From contig CAJULZ010000133.1 of assembly GCA_910587205.1 (NCBI GenBank), positions 1-6,815 on the forward strand: a DNA stretch of 6,815 nucleotides, read 5' to 3'. This DNA is from an uncultured Oscillospiraceae bacterium (GTDB taxonomy: Bacteria > Bacillota > Clostridia > Oscillospirales > Oscillospiraceae). Position 1 is the stretch's first letter. Every line of letters begins with the position of its first letter. Below, in pieces: positions 1 through 6,020 of the stretch. The notes below the pieces were generated by a model. That model made no database searches and was not told the DNA's origin. It worked only from the letters and a program-made list of their open reading frames with translations. The translations under genes were made by a program, and so were the position numbers.

Positions 1-49
1 TTCCCTGTCTTCGCCCTGGAGCGGCGCGCCCAATATGATCCCGTTTCAC

Positions 50-412
50 TCAGGACAGCGCTTTTTTCAGCGCCCCCAGCAGCGCCTCCCGGTTGAGGGG
101 CTTGAACAGCACCCCCTGGGCGCCGATGCCGTACACCTCCTGGAGCATTTCCTCGTCCCCCAGGGAAGAAATCATAATGATCTTAGCCTCATCGTGCTCA
201 TACATCAACACCTGGGCGGCCTCCAGACCATCGATCCCCGGCATGATGATGTCCATCGTCACCACGTCCGGCTTGACCTCGTCATAGCGGGCAATCGCCT
301 CCTCGCCATTTTCGCAGTAGGCCGCCACCTCAAACTCGCTGCCCTCCAGAAGTTTACGGATCTGGAGCTCCATGATCCGAGAATCATCCACCACCATAAT
401 CCTTTTCTTCAT
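50..412 (-). CDS. Stand-alone CheY-type response regulator receiver
   Basis: A 120-residue protein made of a single receiver domain with no output domain, so it probably works by phosphorylation-dependent protein contact. The key residues of the family are visible: the acidic pair Asp9-Asp10, the phospho-acceptor Asp54 in the motif VVTMDIIMPGIDG, Ser82 in the Thr/Ser switch position, and Lys104 followed by Pro105 (the KP motif). Length matches CheY or the CheY-like proteins of Firmicutes. The ATG start at 412 is preceded by an AAGGGGAT ribosome binding site about 8 nt upstream. It lies 55 nt after the FapA-family gene on the same strand with no terminator seen between them, so co-transcription is likely. 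Its kinase and target are not visible. It could be a chemotaxis CheY, but the lack of che or flagellar genes here leaves that open. Confidence 0.93.
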   Translation of the reverse strand: MKKRIMVVDDSRIMELQIRKLLEGSEFEVAAYCENGEEAIARYDEVKPDVVTMDIIMPGIDGLEAAQVLMYEHDEAKIIMISSLGDEEMLQEVYGIGAQGVLFKPLNREALLGALKKALS

Positions 413-467
413 AAAAAGCTATCCCCTTTTCTTTTATTCCTATCTGACCGGGTACCCAAATCCGGGC

Positions 468-2213
468 TTACATCACAATGATTTCCCCGCACACCATCTT
501 GGCGACGCACTGCCGTTCCTCATGGCGCAGGCGGAGCAGCTCATCCCCGAAGCTGATCTCCGTCCCCGCATAGGCGACGCTGCACTCCAGCCGCCCTTCT
601 TCCTCCCGGCCCCGCAGCTCCTCTTTGATGTCCTGGAGGTCCTCCTCCAACTGCTGGAGCCGGAGCTCCGCGGTGTTCAGCTTCACCCGGGCCTTGCCGA
701 GCAGGCTGGCCTTCACCGGGCTATCCATCTGACATTCCAGCTTCTCCAGCTCCATTTCCAGCTCCTTCAGCTCCTTGCGCACCAGCTCGCGCTCGAAGTT
801 GGTACAAGGCAGGCCGCCCAGGGCAATGGATGTCCGGCACTCCGACTTGGAGCCCACCACGGCGGCGCTTATCTTCTGCGCCGCCCACACCCGTCCGCCC
901 ATAATCGTACCCCGCCCGGAGCGCACCAGCACCTCCCCGTCGCAGTAGATGCTGCCGTTGATAATGGCGTCTGTCTGGAGATTTTCCCGAACATAGATGG
1001 TGGCGTTTTCAATGTATTTTGAGAAGATACATCGCTGGGCCCGGACCGTGGTGGTGCCGTCCCCCAGGATGCCCTTGACCACTGTGAGGTCGCCCCCGGC
1101 CTCTACAGTGGCCCCCGCCTCAATGACGCCGCCCACCCAGATGCTTCCCATGGCGCGGACGGTAAAACCGGTGAGCACGTCGCCCTTGATGTTCACGTCC
1201 CCTAAAAACTTGATATTCCCGGTGGAGAAATCCACGTTCCCGCCGATCTCCAGCACCGGCTTGACCTGGAAGCTGCGGCCGGTAAACTCCACATGGCCGG
1301 ACACCAACGCCAACAGCACGTCCCCGTCCTCGCTGAGCTCGGTGTTGCGCCCTTTGGGCAGGGGGACGGCCTTGCCGCTTTTGGCGGGGATCTCCTGATC
1401 CAGCACCGTGCGGCCCGGTTCGCCCTCGGTGGGGCGGATCAGGCGGCAGATCTCCTGGCCTTCCTTCACGTTGTGGATCAGGTTCAGCGCGGCATAGTTC
1501 ACCTGGTCGTACTCGTCCACCTCCAGCACCCGCTCCACCGTTCGGGGGAAGTAGTCCACAATGTTGCCGTTTTTCCCGTCGAAGGCGGGCTTGCCCTGGG
1601 CAATCAGGAACAGGGTAAAATAGCGGTCTTCGTCATGGGGCAGGCGGTCCACTATCCGCCGGTCCACCCCGTAGGTGATGCCCTGCTCCTCCATGGCCTG
1701 GAGCAGCAGCCCCCGGGACAGTTCCTTTCCCTGCCCCGTGGGCGGAAGCACCAGCGCCCAGGCGTACAGCTTGTCGGATGAAATGAAGAACCAGGGGAAC
1801 GCATCCAGCCCCCTATGCTCGTCGTCCGCCCCCCCATCCTCCTCTTTCTGCTCCCTTTTCCGCTTGTTCCCGCTGTTTTTTGTGGATTTCAGCCGGAAGC
1901 TGCATACGTTCCTCAGGGCCGTCTGCAACCGCCCCTTCTCCTTCTGCACCACTTCTTTGGGGAGGACGCCCTCCTCGTCCAAACTCAGCCGGGGCGCGGG
2001 CAGCCTGCCCGCCTCCTTCCGCCGCAGGGCATAGAGCTGCTGGAGCGGATGATCCCCCGGCAGCTTCAGCAAGGCCGGGTCCTCCGCGGCAAACGGCAGA
2101 GTCTCGGGAACCCCCTCCTCCGCCTGTGCCGCCTGTATACGGGACTCCTGTTCCTCCGGTTCCTCAGTCTTTTTTCCAAACAGGATCGTTGTAAGCTTAT
2201 CCTTGATCGACAT
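468..2213 (-). CDS. FapA-family (DUF342) beta-helix protein
   Basis: A 581-residue cytoplasmic protein of the FapA/DUF342 family, which is named for flagellar assembly protein A in Vibrio but whose role in Firmicutes is poorly defined. Residues 1-140 are low-complexity and charged, with a basic-then-acidic linker around 108-132. Residues about 144-310 form the FapA N-terminal domain (SSDKLYAWALVLPPTGQGKEL, then the GKAVPLPKGRN and LSEDGDVLLA motifs). Residues about 318-465 are short Gly/Val repeats typical of a right-handed beta-helix (GNIKFLGDVNIKGDV, GGVIEAGATVEAGGDL). Residues 473-540 are a strongly predicted coiled coil, and the last 40 residues form the family's C-terminal cap. The reading frame stays open upstream to 2348, but the ATG at 2213 is preferred: an AGGGAGG ribosome binding site sits just upstream, and a consensus promoter lies inside the upstream extension. 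The gene is followed by a CheY-like gene. Confidence 0.9.
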   Translation of the reverse strand: MSIKDKLTTILFGKKTEEPEEQESRIQAAQAEEGVPETLPFAAEDPALLKLPGDHPLQQLYALRRKEAGRLPAPRLSLDEEGVLPKEVVQKEKGRLQTALRNVCSFRLKSTKNSGNKRKREQKEEDGGADDEHRGLDAFPWFFISSDKLYAWALVLPPTGQGKELSRGLLLQAMEEQGITYGVDRRIVDRLPHDEDRYFTLFLIAQGKPAFDGKNGNIVDYFPRTVERVLEVDEYDQVNYAALNLIHNVKEGQEICRLIRPTEGEPGRTVLDQEIPAKSGKAVPLPKGRNTELSEDGDVLLALVSGHVEFTGRSFQVKPVLEIGGNVDFSTGNIKFLGDVNIKGDVLTGFTVRAMGSIWVGGVIEAGATVEAGGDLTVVKGILGDGTTTVRAQRCIFSKYIENATIYVRENLQTDAIINGSIYCDGEVLVRSGRGTIMGGRVWAAQKISAAVVGSKSECRTSIALGGLPCTNFERELVRKELKELEMELEKLECQMDSPVKASLLGKARVKLNTAELRLQQLEEDLQDIKEELRGREEEGRLECSVAYAGTEISFGDELLRLRHEERQCVAKMVCGEIIVM

Positions 2214-2255
2214 GACCCGACGCCTCCCTTTCAAGCCGCAGAAGATGATGCCACT

Positions 2256-2284
2256 ATTATAGCAGGCCCGCGCACCGTTGGCAA
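2256..2284 (-). promoter_or_regulatory. Housekeeping (sigma-A type) promoter for the FapA-CheY unit
   Basis: On the minus strand a -35 TTGCCA (2279-2284) and a perfect -10 TATAAT (2256-2261) are separated by exactly 17 nt. The predicted transcription start near 2249 gives a leader of about 35 nt before the FapA ATG, including its AGGGAGG ribosome binding site. Because it sits inside the open frame upstream of 2213, it rules out translation from 2348 for this transcript. It faces the promoter region of the sigma factor operon across a 183-nt divergent intergenic region. Confidence 0.85.
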
Positions 2285-2333
2285 GGCCCGCCCCAGGACT
2301 TGTCCCCTGTGCTATACTGTTTTCAGCCCCGCC

Positions 2334-2361
2334 TGCAACCTTTTCCATTTTGATCCGTATC
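2334..2361 (+). promoter_or_regulatory. Candidate ECF-sigma promoter of the sigma/anti-sigma operon
   Basis: The sequence TGCAAC (2334-2339), then CTTTT, then CGTATC (2356-2361) with 16 nt between the two elements resembles promoters read by Bacillus ECF factors of the SigW/SigM/SigV kind (TGMAAC, T-rich start of spacer, CGTA/CGTC at -10). Autoregulation of this kind is common for ECF operons. A start near 2367-2370 would give a leader of about 28 nt. Alternative -10-like elements are TATACT at 2313-2318 and TATAAA at 2362-2367, but neither has a good -35 at 17 nt. That the downstream sigma factor uses this site is an inference. Confidence 0.5.
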
Positions 2362-2368
2362 TATAAAC

Positions 2369-2380
2369 AGAACCGGTTCT
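2369..2380. repeat. 12-bp perfect palindrome in the sigma operon leader
   Basis: AGAACCGGTTCT is its own reverse complement and lies between the promoter candidates and the GAGGAAG ribosome binding site (2383-2389) of the sigma factor gene. At this position it could be an operator over the transcription start or a very short RNA hairpin near the ribosome site. No binding protein can be named from the sequence. Confidence 0.5.
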
Positions 2381-2396
2381 TTGAGGAAGTGAGACC

Positions 2397-2954
2397 TTGG
2401 ACGACAGAAAGCTGGCCCAAAAGCTGAAGCAGGGCAACCGTCTGGCCCTGGACCGGGCCATGGCGGCGTACACCCCCTACCTGTCCACCGTGGTGTGGAA
2501 TGCCCTGGGGCCCGCCGCCTCGGCCCAGGACGTGGAGGAAGTGGTATCCGACGCATTTTTGGCCCTCTGGTCCCGGCGGGACAGCCTCCAGCCGGAACAG
2601 GGCCTCAAACCCTGGCTGGCGGCGGTGGCCCGGAACCGGGCCATCGACCGTCTGCGCGCCGCGCGCCCCGCCCCCCTGCCTCTGCATGAAGCGGAGACGG
2701 CGGGCGGCCCCACCCCGGAGCAGGATTTGGAGCGGCGGATGTTCGCCCACGCCCTCCGGCAGGCGGTAGAGGGGCTCCCGCCCCCGGACGACCAGCTGGT
2801 CCTTCGCTTCTACTACGAGGGGGAAAAGCTAAAGGACGTCGCCCGGGATCTGGGCCTGTCCGTCCCGGCGGCCAAGAGCAGGCTTTGCCGGGCGCGGAAA
2901 AAATTGAAGGAAATCCTCACGGAAGGGGGTCTGGCAGATGGCACGGTTGGATGA
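2397..2954 (+). CDS. ECF-type RNA polymerase sigma factor
   Basis: A 185-residue sigma-70 family protein of the two-domain ECF group, which directs RNA polymerase to a small regulon when released from its anti-sigma partner. Region 2 spans about residues 19-90, with the core-binding part AQDVEEVVSDAFLALW (43-58) and the promoter-melting/-10 part WLAAVARNRAIDRLR (73-87). A linker of about 25 Pro/Ala/Glu-rich residues follows. Region 4 spans about 114-172, with a helix-turn-helix KLKDVARDLGLSVPAAKSRL (144-163) for -35 recognition. The start is TTG at 2397, supported by GAGGAAG 7 nt upstream; no ATG lies near the beginning of the domain. Its last 17 nt overlap the start of the anti-sigma gene, a usual sign of translational coupling. 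The inducing signal is unknown. Confidence 0.93.
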   Translation: MDDRKLAQKLKQGNRLALDRAMAAYTPYLSTVVWNALGPAASAQDVEEVVSDAFLALWSRRDSLQPEQGLKPWLAAVARNRAIDRLRAARPAPLPLHEAETAGGPTPEQDLERRMFAHALRQAVEGLPPPDDQLVLRFYYEGEKLKDVARDLGLSVPAAKSRLCRARKKLKEILTEGGLADGTVG

Positions 2955-3978
2955 GCTGTGGCGGGAAACGGGCGGCGCCGGACGCCCGCCCCGGGCGGAC
3001 GCCCGGCGCGTAAAAGCGCGGGTCAACGCCGTACTGGACGCCGACCAGGCAGAAAGGAAGATTTATATGAAGCAAAAGTTACGCATGGCTCTCATTGCCG
3101 CGGCGGTGGCCGCCGCCCTGACGGGCTCCGCTTTCGCGGCCACGGCCGGCTGGACCGGTTTGTCCGACTGGTTCAAGGGGGACACCGCCCCCGGCCAGAT
3201 CTATGTCCAGGACACCGTCCAGAGCGTCAGCGACGGCAACTACACCCTGACGGTGGAGGGTGTGGCGGCGGATGAGACCAGCGCCTATTTCACCATCACG
3301 ATCACCGCCCTCAGCGACGAGGCCAAAGCATTTATCCGGGACGACCATTTTAACTCGATTGACATGCTGGGGACCCACATCTACTCCGACGCATCCGACG
3401 GAGCCGCCGAAAGCTGGGCATCAACGGGCGGATGCAGCTACCGCGAGCTGGACGCCCCGGACGAGTACTCCCGCCGGTTTACCGTAACTGTGGATCAGGC
3501 CTCGGCCTCCTCCGCCAACAGCGTGCTGCGGGTGCGCTGCGGCTATATGGAGGAGGGCAAGCGGGTGGAGATCCCCCTCGCCCCCGCCCCCTCGGTGACT
3601 GTGAAGATCGGCGCCTCCGGCGCGGGCGCTCTGGGGATCACGTCCGGCTCCCCTGCGGACAACCCGTCTCTGACCATTGAGGAGGTCACCCTTACCCCCT
3701 TCACCCTCCACGTCAGGGCCCGGAGCGAGGCCGGTGTATACCCCAACCTCCGCTTCCGCATGGCGGACGGCTCTGTCCTCACCCAGTCCCAACTGATGAC
3801 CCACACCAGCAGCGACTTTGACTGGGCAAGCAGCCGGAGCCTGTACCACTACCGCTTCCTGGAAATCCAAGACCTGGAAGACATTTCCTCCATCATTGTC
3901 TTTGACACAGAGTACCCCCTGGACGGCTCCAAACCCACCCCGGTGGAGCACGACCCCGCCCTGGATCCCTTACCGTAA
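2938..3978 (+). CDS. Membrane-anchored anti-sigma protein, DUF4179-like
   Basis: A 346-residue protein, probably the partner that holds the ECF sigma factor inactive at the membrane. Residues 1-48 are a basic cytoplasmic segment (Arg/Lys-rich, 19-50) with no His/Cys zinc-finger motif. Residues about 49-69 are one hydrophobic segment (MALIAAAVAAALTGSAFAAT). The remaining 275 residues are extracytoplasmic and beta-rich, resembling DUF4179 proteins that follow ECF sigma genes in gut Clostridia. The C-terminus ends in a Pro/Asp-rich tail. The ATG at 2938 lies within the sigma gene, 17 nt before its end, with AAGGGGG upstream. A second in-frame ATG at 3067 (Met44) has its own AAAGGAAG site 6 nt upstream and would remove the cytoplasmic part. 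The stalk-domain ORF follows 5 nt after the stop and may belong to this protein. Confidence 0.8.
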   Translation: MARLDELWRETGGAGRPPRADARRVKARVNAVLDADQAERKIYMKQKLRMALIAAAVAAALTGSAFAATAGWTGLSDWFKGDTAPGQIYVQDTVQSVSDGNYTLTVEGVAADETSAYFTITITALSDEAKAFIRDDHFNSIDMLGTHIYSDASDGAAESWASTGGCSYRELDAPDEYSRRFTVTVDQASASSANSVLRVRCGYMEEGKRVEIPLAPAPSVTVKIGASGAGALGITSGSPADNPSLTIEEVTLTPFTLHVRARSEAGVYPNLRFRMADGSVLTQSQLMTHTSSDFDWASSRSLYHYRFLEIQDLEDISSIIVFDTEYPLDGSKPTPVEHDPALDPLP

Positions 3979-3983
3979 CCCGG

Positions 3984-4334
3984 ATGGAGCCCCTGGCGGA
4001 GGGCAGCGGCTTCGCCGTCCCCGTCCGGGAGCTGACGGAGCGGCTGGGCGGCGCCTGCGTTTGGGACGCCGCCACCGGCGACGTGACCTGCACCTACCGG
4101 GGAGTGTCCATTGTCCTCCACGCCGGGCGGGACGCCGTCCTGGTGGACGGCGAGCCCGTTGACGCACGCTACGCCCCCGCGGAGCAGGACGGCGTACTGG
4201 CGGCAGACTGGTCCGTGTTCGAAGACGCCTGGGGGCTCGGCGGCGGCGTCCTGCGGGAAAAAGTAGAGCTTCCCCAGGACGGCGGCGGGACAAACGTAGA
4301 GATCAACTGGCTGGACTGGTATATCATCCCGTAA
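3984..4334 (+). CDS. Short copper-amine-oxidase-N-like (stalk) domain protein, possibly split
   Basis: A 116-residue ORF resembling the 'stalk' domain (copper amine oxidase N-terminal-like, PF07833 type) common on the surface of Firmicutes. The typical motif VPVRELTERLGGACVWDAATGDV is visible at residues 12-34, then strand pairs and a second VDGEPVDARYAP unit (54-65), as in known proteins of this type. The domain lacks its usual first strand, and there is no signal peptide, so as annotated it would stay in the cytoplasm, which is odd for this family. The ATG at 3984 has no visible ribosome binding site and lies 5 nt after the anti-sigma stop, so translation would rely on reinitiation. A -1 shift at the anti-sigma stop would join both into one polypeptide of about 460 residues. 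It may therefore be a real small gene or the cut-off end of the anti-sigma protein. Confidence 0.55.
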   Translation: MEPLAEGSGFAVPVRELTERLGGACVWDAATGDVTCTYRGVSIVLHAGRDAVLVDGEPVDARYAPAEQDGVLAADWSVFEDAWGLGGGVLREKVELPQDGGGTNVEINWLDWYIIP

Positions 4335-4374
4335 AAAGGTAGGCGTCGGGAAAACTGCGGTTCCCCGGCAAGCT

Positions 4375-4419
4375 GAAGCGGGCCTCCGTTGACACGGAGG
4401 CCCGCTTCTTCTATTTTTC
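4375..4419 (+). terminator. Rho-independent terminator of the sigma operon
   Basis: A perfect 15-bp stem (GAAGCGGGCCTCCGT at 4375-4389 pairing with 4394-4408) with a 4-nt TGAC loop is followed by CTTCTATTTTTC-type T-rich sequence, about 40 nt after the stalk ORF stop. The T-rich side is only on the plus strand, so it ends the sigma/anti-sigma/stalk transcript. It lies between convergent units, close to the 3' end of the broken response regulator. Confidence 0.92.
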
Positions 4420-4453
4420 TTATATTATATATCTTGCAAACCCGTGCTTTGCC

Positions 4454-4991
4454 TTAGGAAAACACGGTATGGTTTCGGCGGTACACGTCGTTGTCCTTCC
4501 TGCGCAGCTCATTTTCCACTTGGGCCAGCTCCCGCCTCCATCCCAGTTTACCGCCTGGGCCGGGGAGACCTCCGACGCAATCCCCGCCGCCTTCCGCCGC
4601 CCCAGGGCTTTGAATACCCTGTCCATCGTCCGCCGGAACCGGCCGCCGTCCAGCGGCTTGACGAGATAGTCGTACGCCTCCACTTCGAAGGCGTCAAATA
4701 CACATTCCTCCAGCACCGTCACAAAGACCAGCATGCTCCGGTCTCCCCGCCCGCGCAGCAGCCTGGCGGTCTCCATCCTGTCCGGCGGCCCCATCCGCAC
4801 ATCAAGGAATACTACGTCAAATCCCTCGCTGTCTTCCAGCATGGAGCGGCCGTCCGGAAAGCCGCTGACGCAGTACGGGGCCGTCCGCTCCTCCTCCATA
4901 TATCTTGCAAGATACCGGACAGCTCCCCCGCCGCCGGCTCGTCGTCACAAATCGCGACTTTTATCGTCCCTGTAGCCCGTACCTCCGTCAC
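4454..4991 (-). pseudogene. Decayed LytR/AgrA-type response regulator, two frameshifts
   Basis: Three reading frames together spell one receiver domain. Frame one, from a GTG at 4991 that overlaps the S-component stop, reads IKVAICDDEPAAGELSGILQD with the acidic pair. After a -1 shift near 4901-4903, frame two continues MEEERTAPYCVSGFPDGRSM and holds FDVVFLDVRMG with the phospho-acceptor Asp, the switch Thr in VFVTVLEE, and YLVKPL with the conserved Lys. A second -1 shift near 4540-4548 gives WRRELAQVENELRRKDNDVY and a stop at 4454. Each shift matches loss of one base. No LytTR DNA-binding domain (about 100 residues expected) is present. The short C-terminal tail is basic and helical and I do not recognise it. 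Shifts could also be sequencing errors, but two in one gene, with a missing output domain, point to decay. Confidence 0.75.
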
Positions 4992-5524
4992 CCCCAGCGG
5001 CCGCCGCCATCCCTCAGCCCCTGGTACAGCCGCCCCAGCAGGCGGCGCAGCGGCGGGAACAGCGTCAGCGCGATCACGAAATTCCCCGCACCATGGAGCA
5101 GGTCAAAGGGGATGCCAGAAACCCAGCGCCCTGCGGCATAGCCCCATCCGCCTACCACCACGTCCACCGGGGCGCACAGCAGCCCGAACACGAGCCCAAA
5201 GCCGCCCGACAACAACGCCCAGGCCAGGGGATGGGTTTCCCGCCGCAGCAGCCACGCCCCCGCCGCCGGCACCAGCCAGATATAAAGGTAGCAGACCGCC
5301 CACAGGTGAGGGCCATACACCAGCAGCTCCAGCAGGACGTAGACGTAGATGGGGTACAGCGCCTTGCGCCCAAAGGTGGCGGCGAACAGCATCACCATCA
5401 GCGATGAAGGTTCAATGTTGGGCAGCGCGGCCATAGCCGCCTTCATGGCAAAGGTGAGGCTGCCCAGTATTCCAAAAAGGGCGGCCTCCGCCAGGGTGGG
5501 CAACGTCCCGGCCCGCTCATCCAA
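4988..5524 (-). CDS. ECF transporter S component (vitamin-type substrate binder)
   Basis: A very hydrophobic 178-residue membrane protein resembling the substrate-binding S subunit of energy-coupling factor importers. About six membrane spans can be placed, roughly at 12-34, 41-55, 56-71, 74-93, 99-124 and 138-160. The C-terminal GIPFDLLHGAGNFV (137-150) followed by Leu/Phe-rich helix and basic tail is typical of S components. The TTG at 5524 is chosen because the frame upstream loses all similarity to a membrane protein and overlaps the DUF4430 gene; it has no strong ribosome site, so coupling to the upstream gene (8-nt overlap) is likely. Substrate is not decided by the sequence. The linked DUF4430 protein suggests a corrinoid-like ligand, which is inference. 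EcfA and EcfT subunits are not in this window and are often encoded elsewhere. It overlaps the decayed regulator by 4 nt. Confidence 0.75.
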   Translation of the reverse strand: MDERAGTLPTLAEAALFGILGSLTFAMKAAMAALPNIEPSSLMVMLFAATFGRKALYPIYVYVLLELLVYGPHLWAVCYLYIWLVPAAGAWLLRRETHPLAWALLSGGFGLVFGLLCAPVDVVVGGWGYAAGRWVSGIPFDLLHGAGNFVIALTLFPPLRRLLGRLYQGLRDGGGRWG

Positions 5525-5912
5525 CGGTATACACCAGCGAAAAGGCGCCGCCGTCCAGCACAGGCGTCTTGTCCACCCCCTGCTGAGCATAGTCCTCCCC
5601 TTCATACAGCGCCCAGTACGCCCCGTCCTCCTCGTAAACGGCGGGTTCCCCGTCCACCGTGGTGATGTACAACCCAAACTGGCCGTCTTCCCCGGCGATG
5701 AGCCCTTCCGCCAGCAGCACCTCGCCCAGGTATTCCGCGTCCGTATGGTAGGTAAAGGTTTTCGCCCCGCCGTCACTGTGGACAACCTCTACCGTAAAGG
5801 TTTTCGCCCCCTGGACAGCCTGCGGCCGGGTCAACGCAAAAATAACAACCATGACGATGGCGAGCAAGGCCACCGCCGCAGCCGCCAGGATCAGTTTTTT
5901 GTTTTTCCGCAT
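5517..5912 (-). CDS. Membrane-anchored DUF4430 (transcobalamin-C-like) protein
   Basis: A 131-residue protein with an N-terminal anchor (basic MRKNKK, then a hydrophobic stretch at 7-27) and one extracytoplasmic DUF4430 domain, related to the C-terminal ligand-binding domain of transcobalamin. Visible family features are KTFTYHTDAEYLGEVLLAEGL (51-71), GLYITTVDGEPAVY (80-93), AYWALYEG (98-105) and the closing VLDGGAFSLVYTVG (118-131). No lipobox Cys is present, so it is anchored by a transmembrane helix and not by lipid. The ATG start at 5912 has a perfect AGGAGGT 9 nt upstream. The stop codon overlaps the TTG start of the S component, so the two were likely selected as a pair: an external binding protein handing a ligand to the S subunit. 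The ligand is unknown. Residues 35-40 and 49-54 both read GAKTFT, from a 17-bp exact repeat. Confidence 0.88.
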   Translation of the reverse strand: MRKNKKLILAAAAVALLAIVMVVIFALTRPQAVQGAKTFTVEVVHSDGGAKTFTYHTDAEYLGEVLLAEGLIAGEDGQFGLYITTVDGEPAVYEEDGAYWALYEGEDYAQQGVDKTPVLDGGAFSLVYTVG

Positions 5913-5970
5913 GATGTGTGTACCTCCTCAAAAAATGGCCGGGCAATGCCGCAGGCAGGGTCCGGCGGCT

Positions 5971-6020
5971 GAAAAATACAAATCATCCGAACCCATCCCC
6001 TACCGGGAACAGGTTCGGAT
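5971..6020 (-). terminator. Terminator-like or attenuator hairpin upstream of DUF4430
   Basis: On the minus strand ATCCGAACC (6020-6012) pairs perfectly with GGTTCGGAT (5993-5985). An inner TTCCC/GGGGA stem extends it, and it is followed by GATTTGTATTTTTC. This could end the tRNA transcript, or act as an attenuator for the transporter operon, since no good promoter is seen between it and the DUF4430 gene. A competing pairing exists: AACCCAT (6030-6024) with ATGGGTT (5996-5990) uses part of the same arm. Confidence 0.5.

Noticed and set aside
1..49. A GTG at 49 directly after the receiver stop could start another minus-strand gene (VKRDHIGRAAPG...).
   Set aside because: Only about 16 codons are visible, there is no ribosome binding site, and the sequence resembles no known protein start.
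372..1022. Long plus-strand open frames opposite the FapA-family gene.
   Set aside because: They are antisense shadows of GC-rich coding sequence, rich in His, Leu and Pro, with no domain signal or ribosome site.
2214..2348. N-terminal extension of the FapA-family protein to 2348 in the same frame.
   Set aside because: A consensus -35/-10 pair lies inside it, and a strong ribosome site precedes the ATG at 2213; the extension does not look like protein.
4394..4440. The 15-bp hairpin as a bidirectional terminator also serving the minus-strand unit.
   Set aside because: On the minus strand the stem is followed by CAGCTTGCCGG, without a T-run.
5525..5785. Extension of the S-component frame upstream to 5785.
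   Set aside because: This part is the shadow frame of the DUF4430 gene, rich in Arg, Trp and Cys, with no membrane segments.
5950..5971. AGCCGCCGGACCCTGCC on the minus strand resembles the B12 box of cobalamin riboswitches.
   Set aside because: It does not align without an insertion, and the other conserved core segments of that riboswitch are not found upstream.
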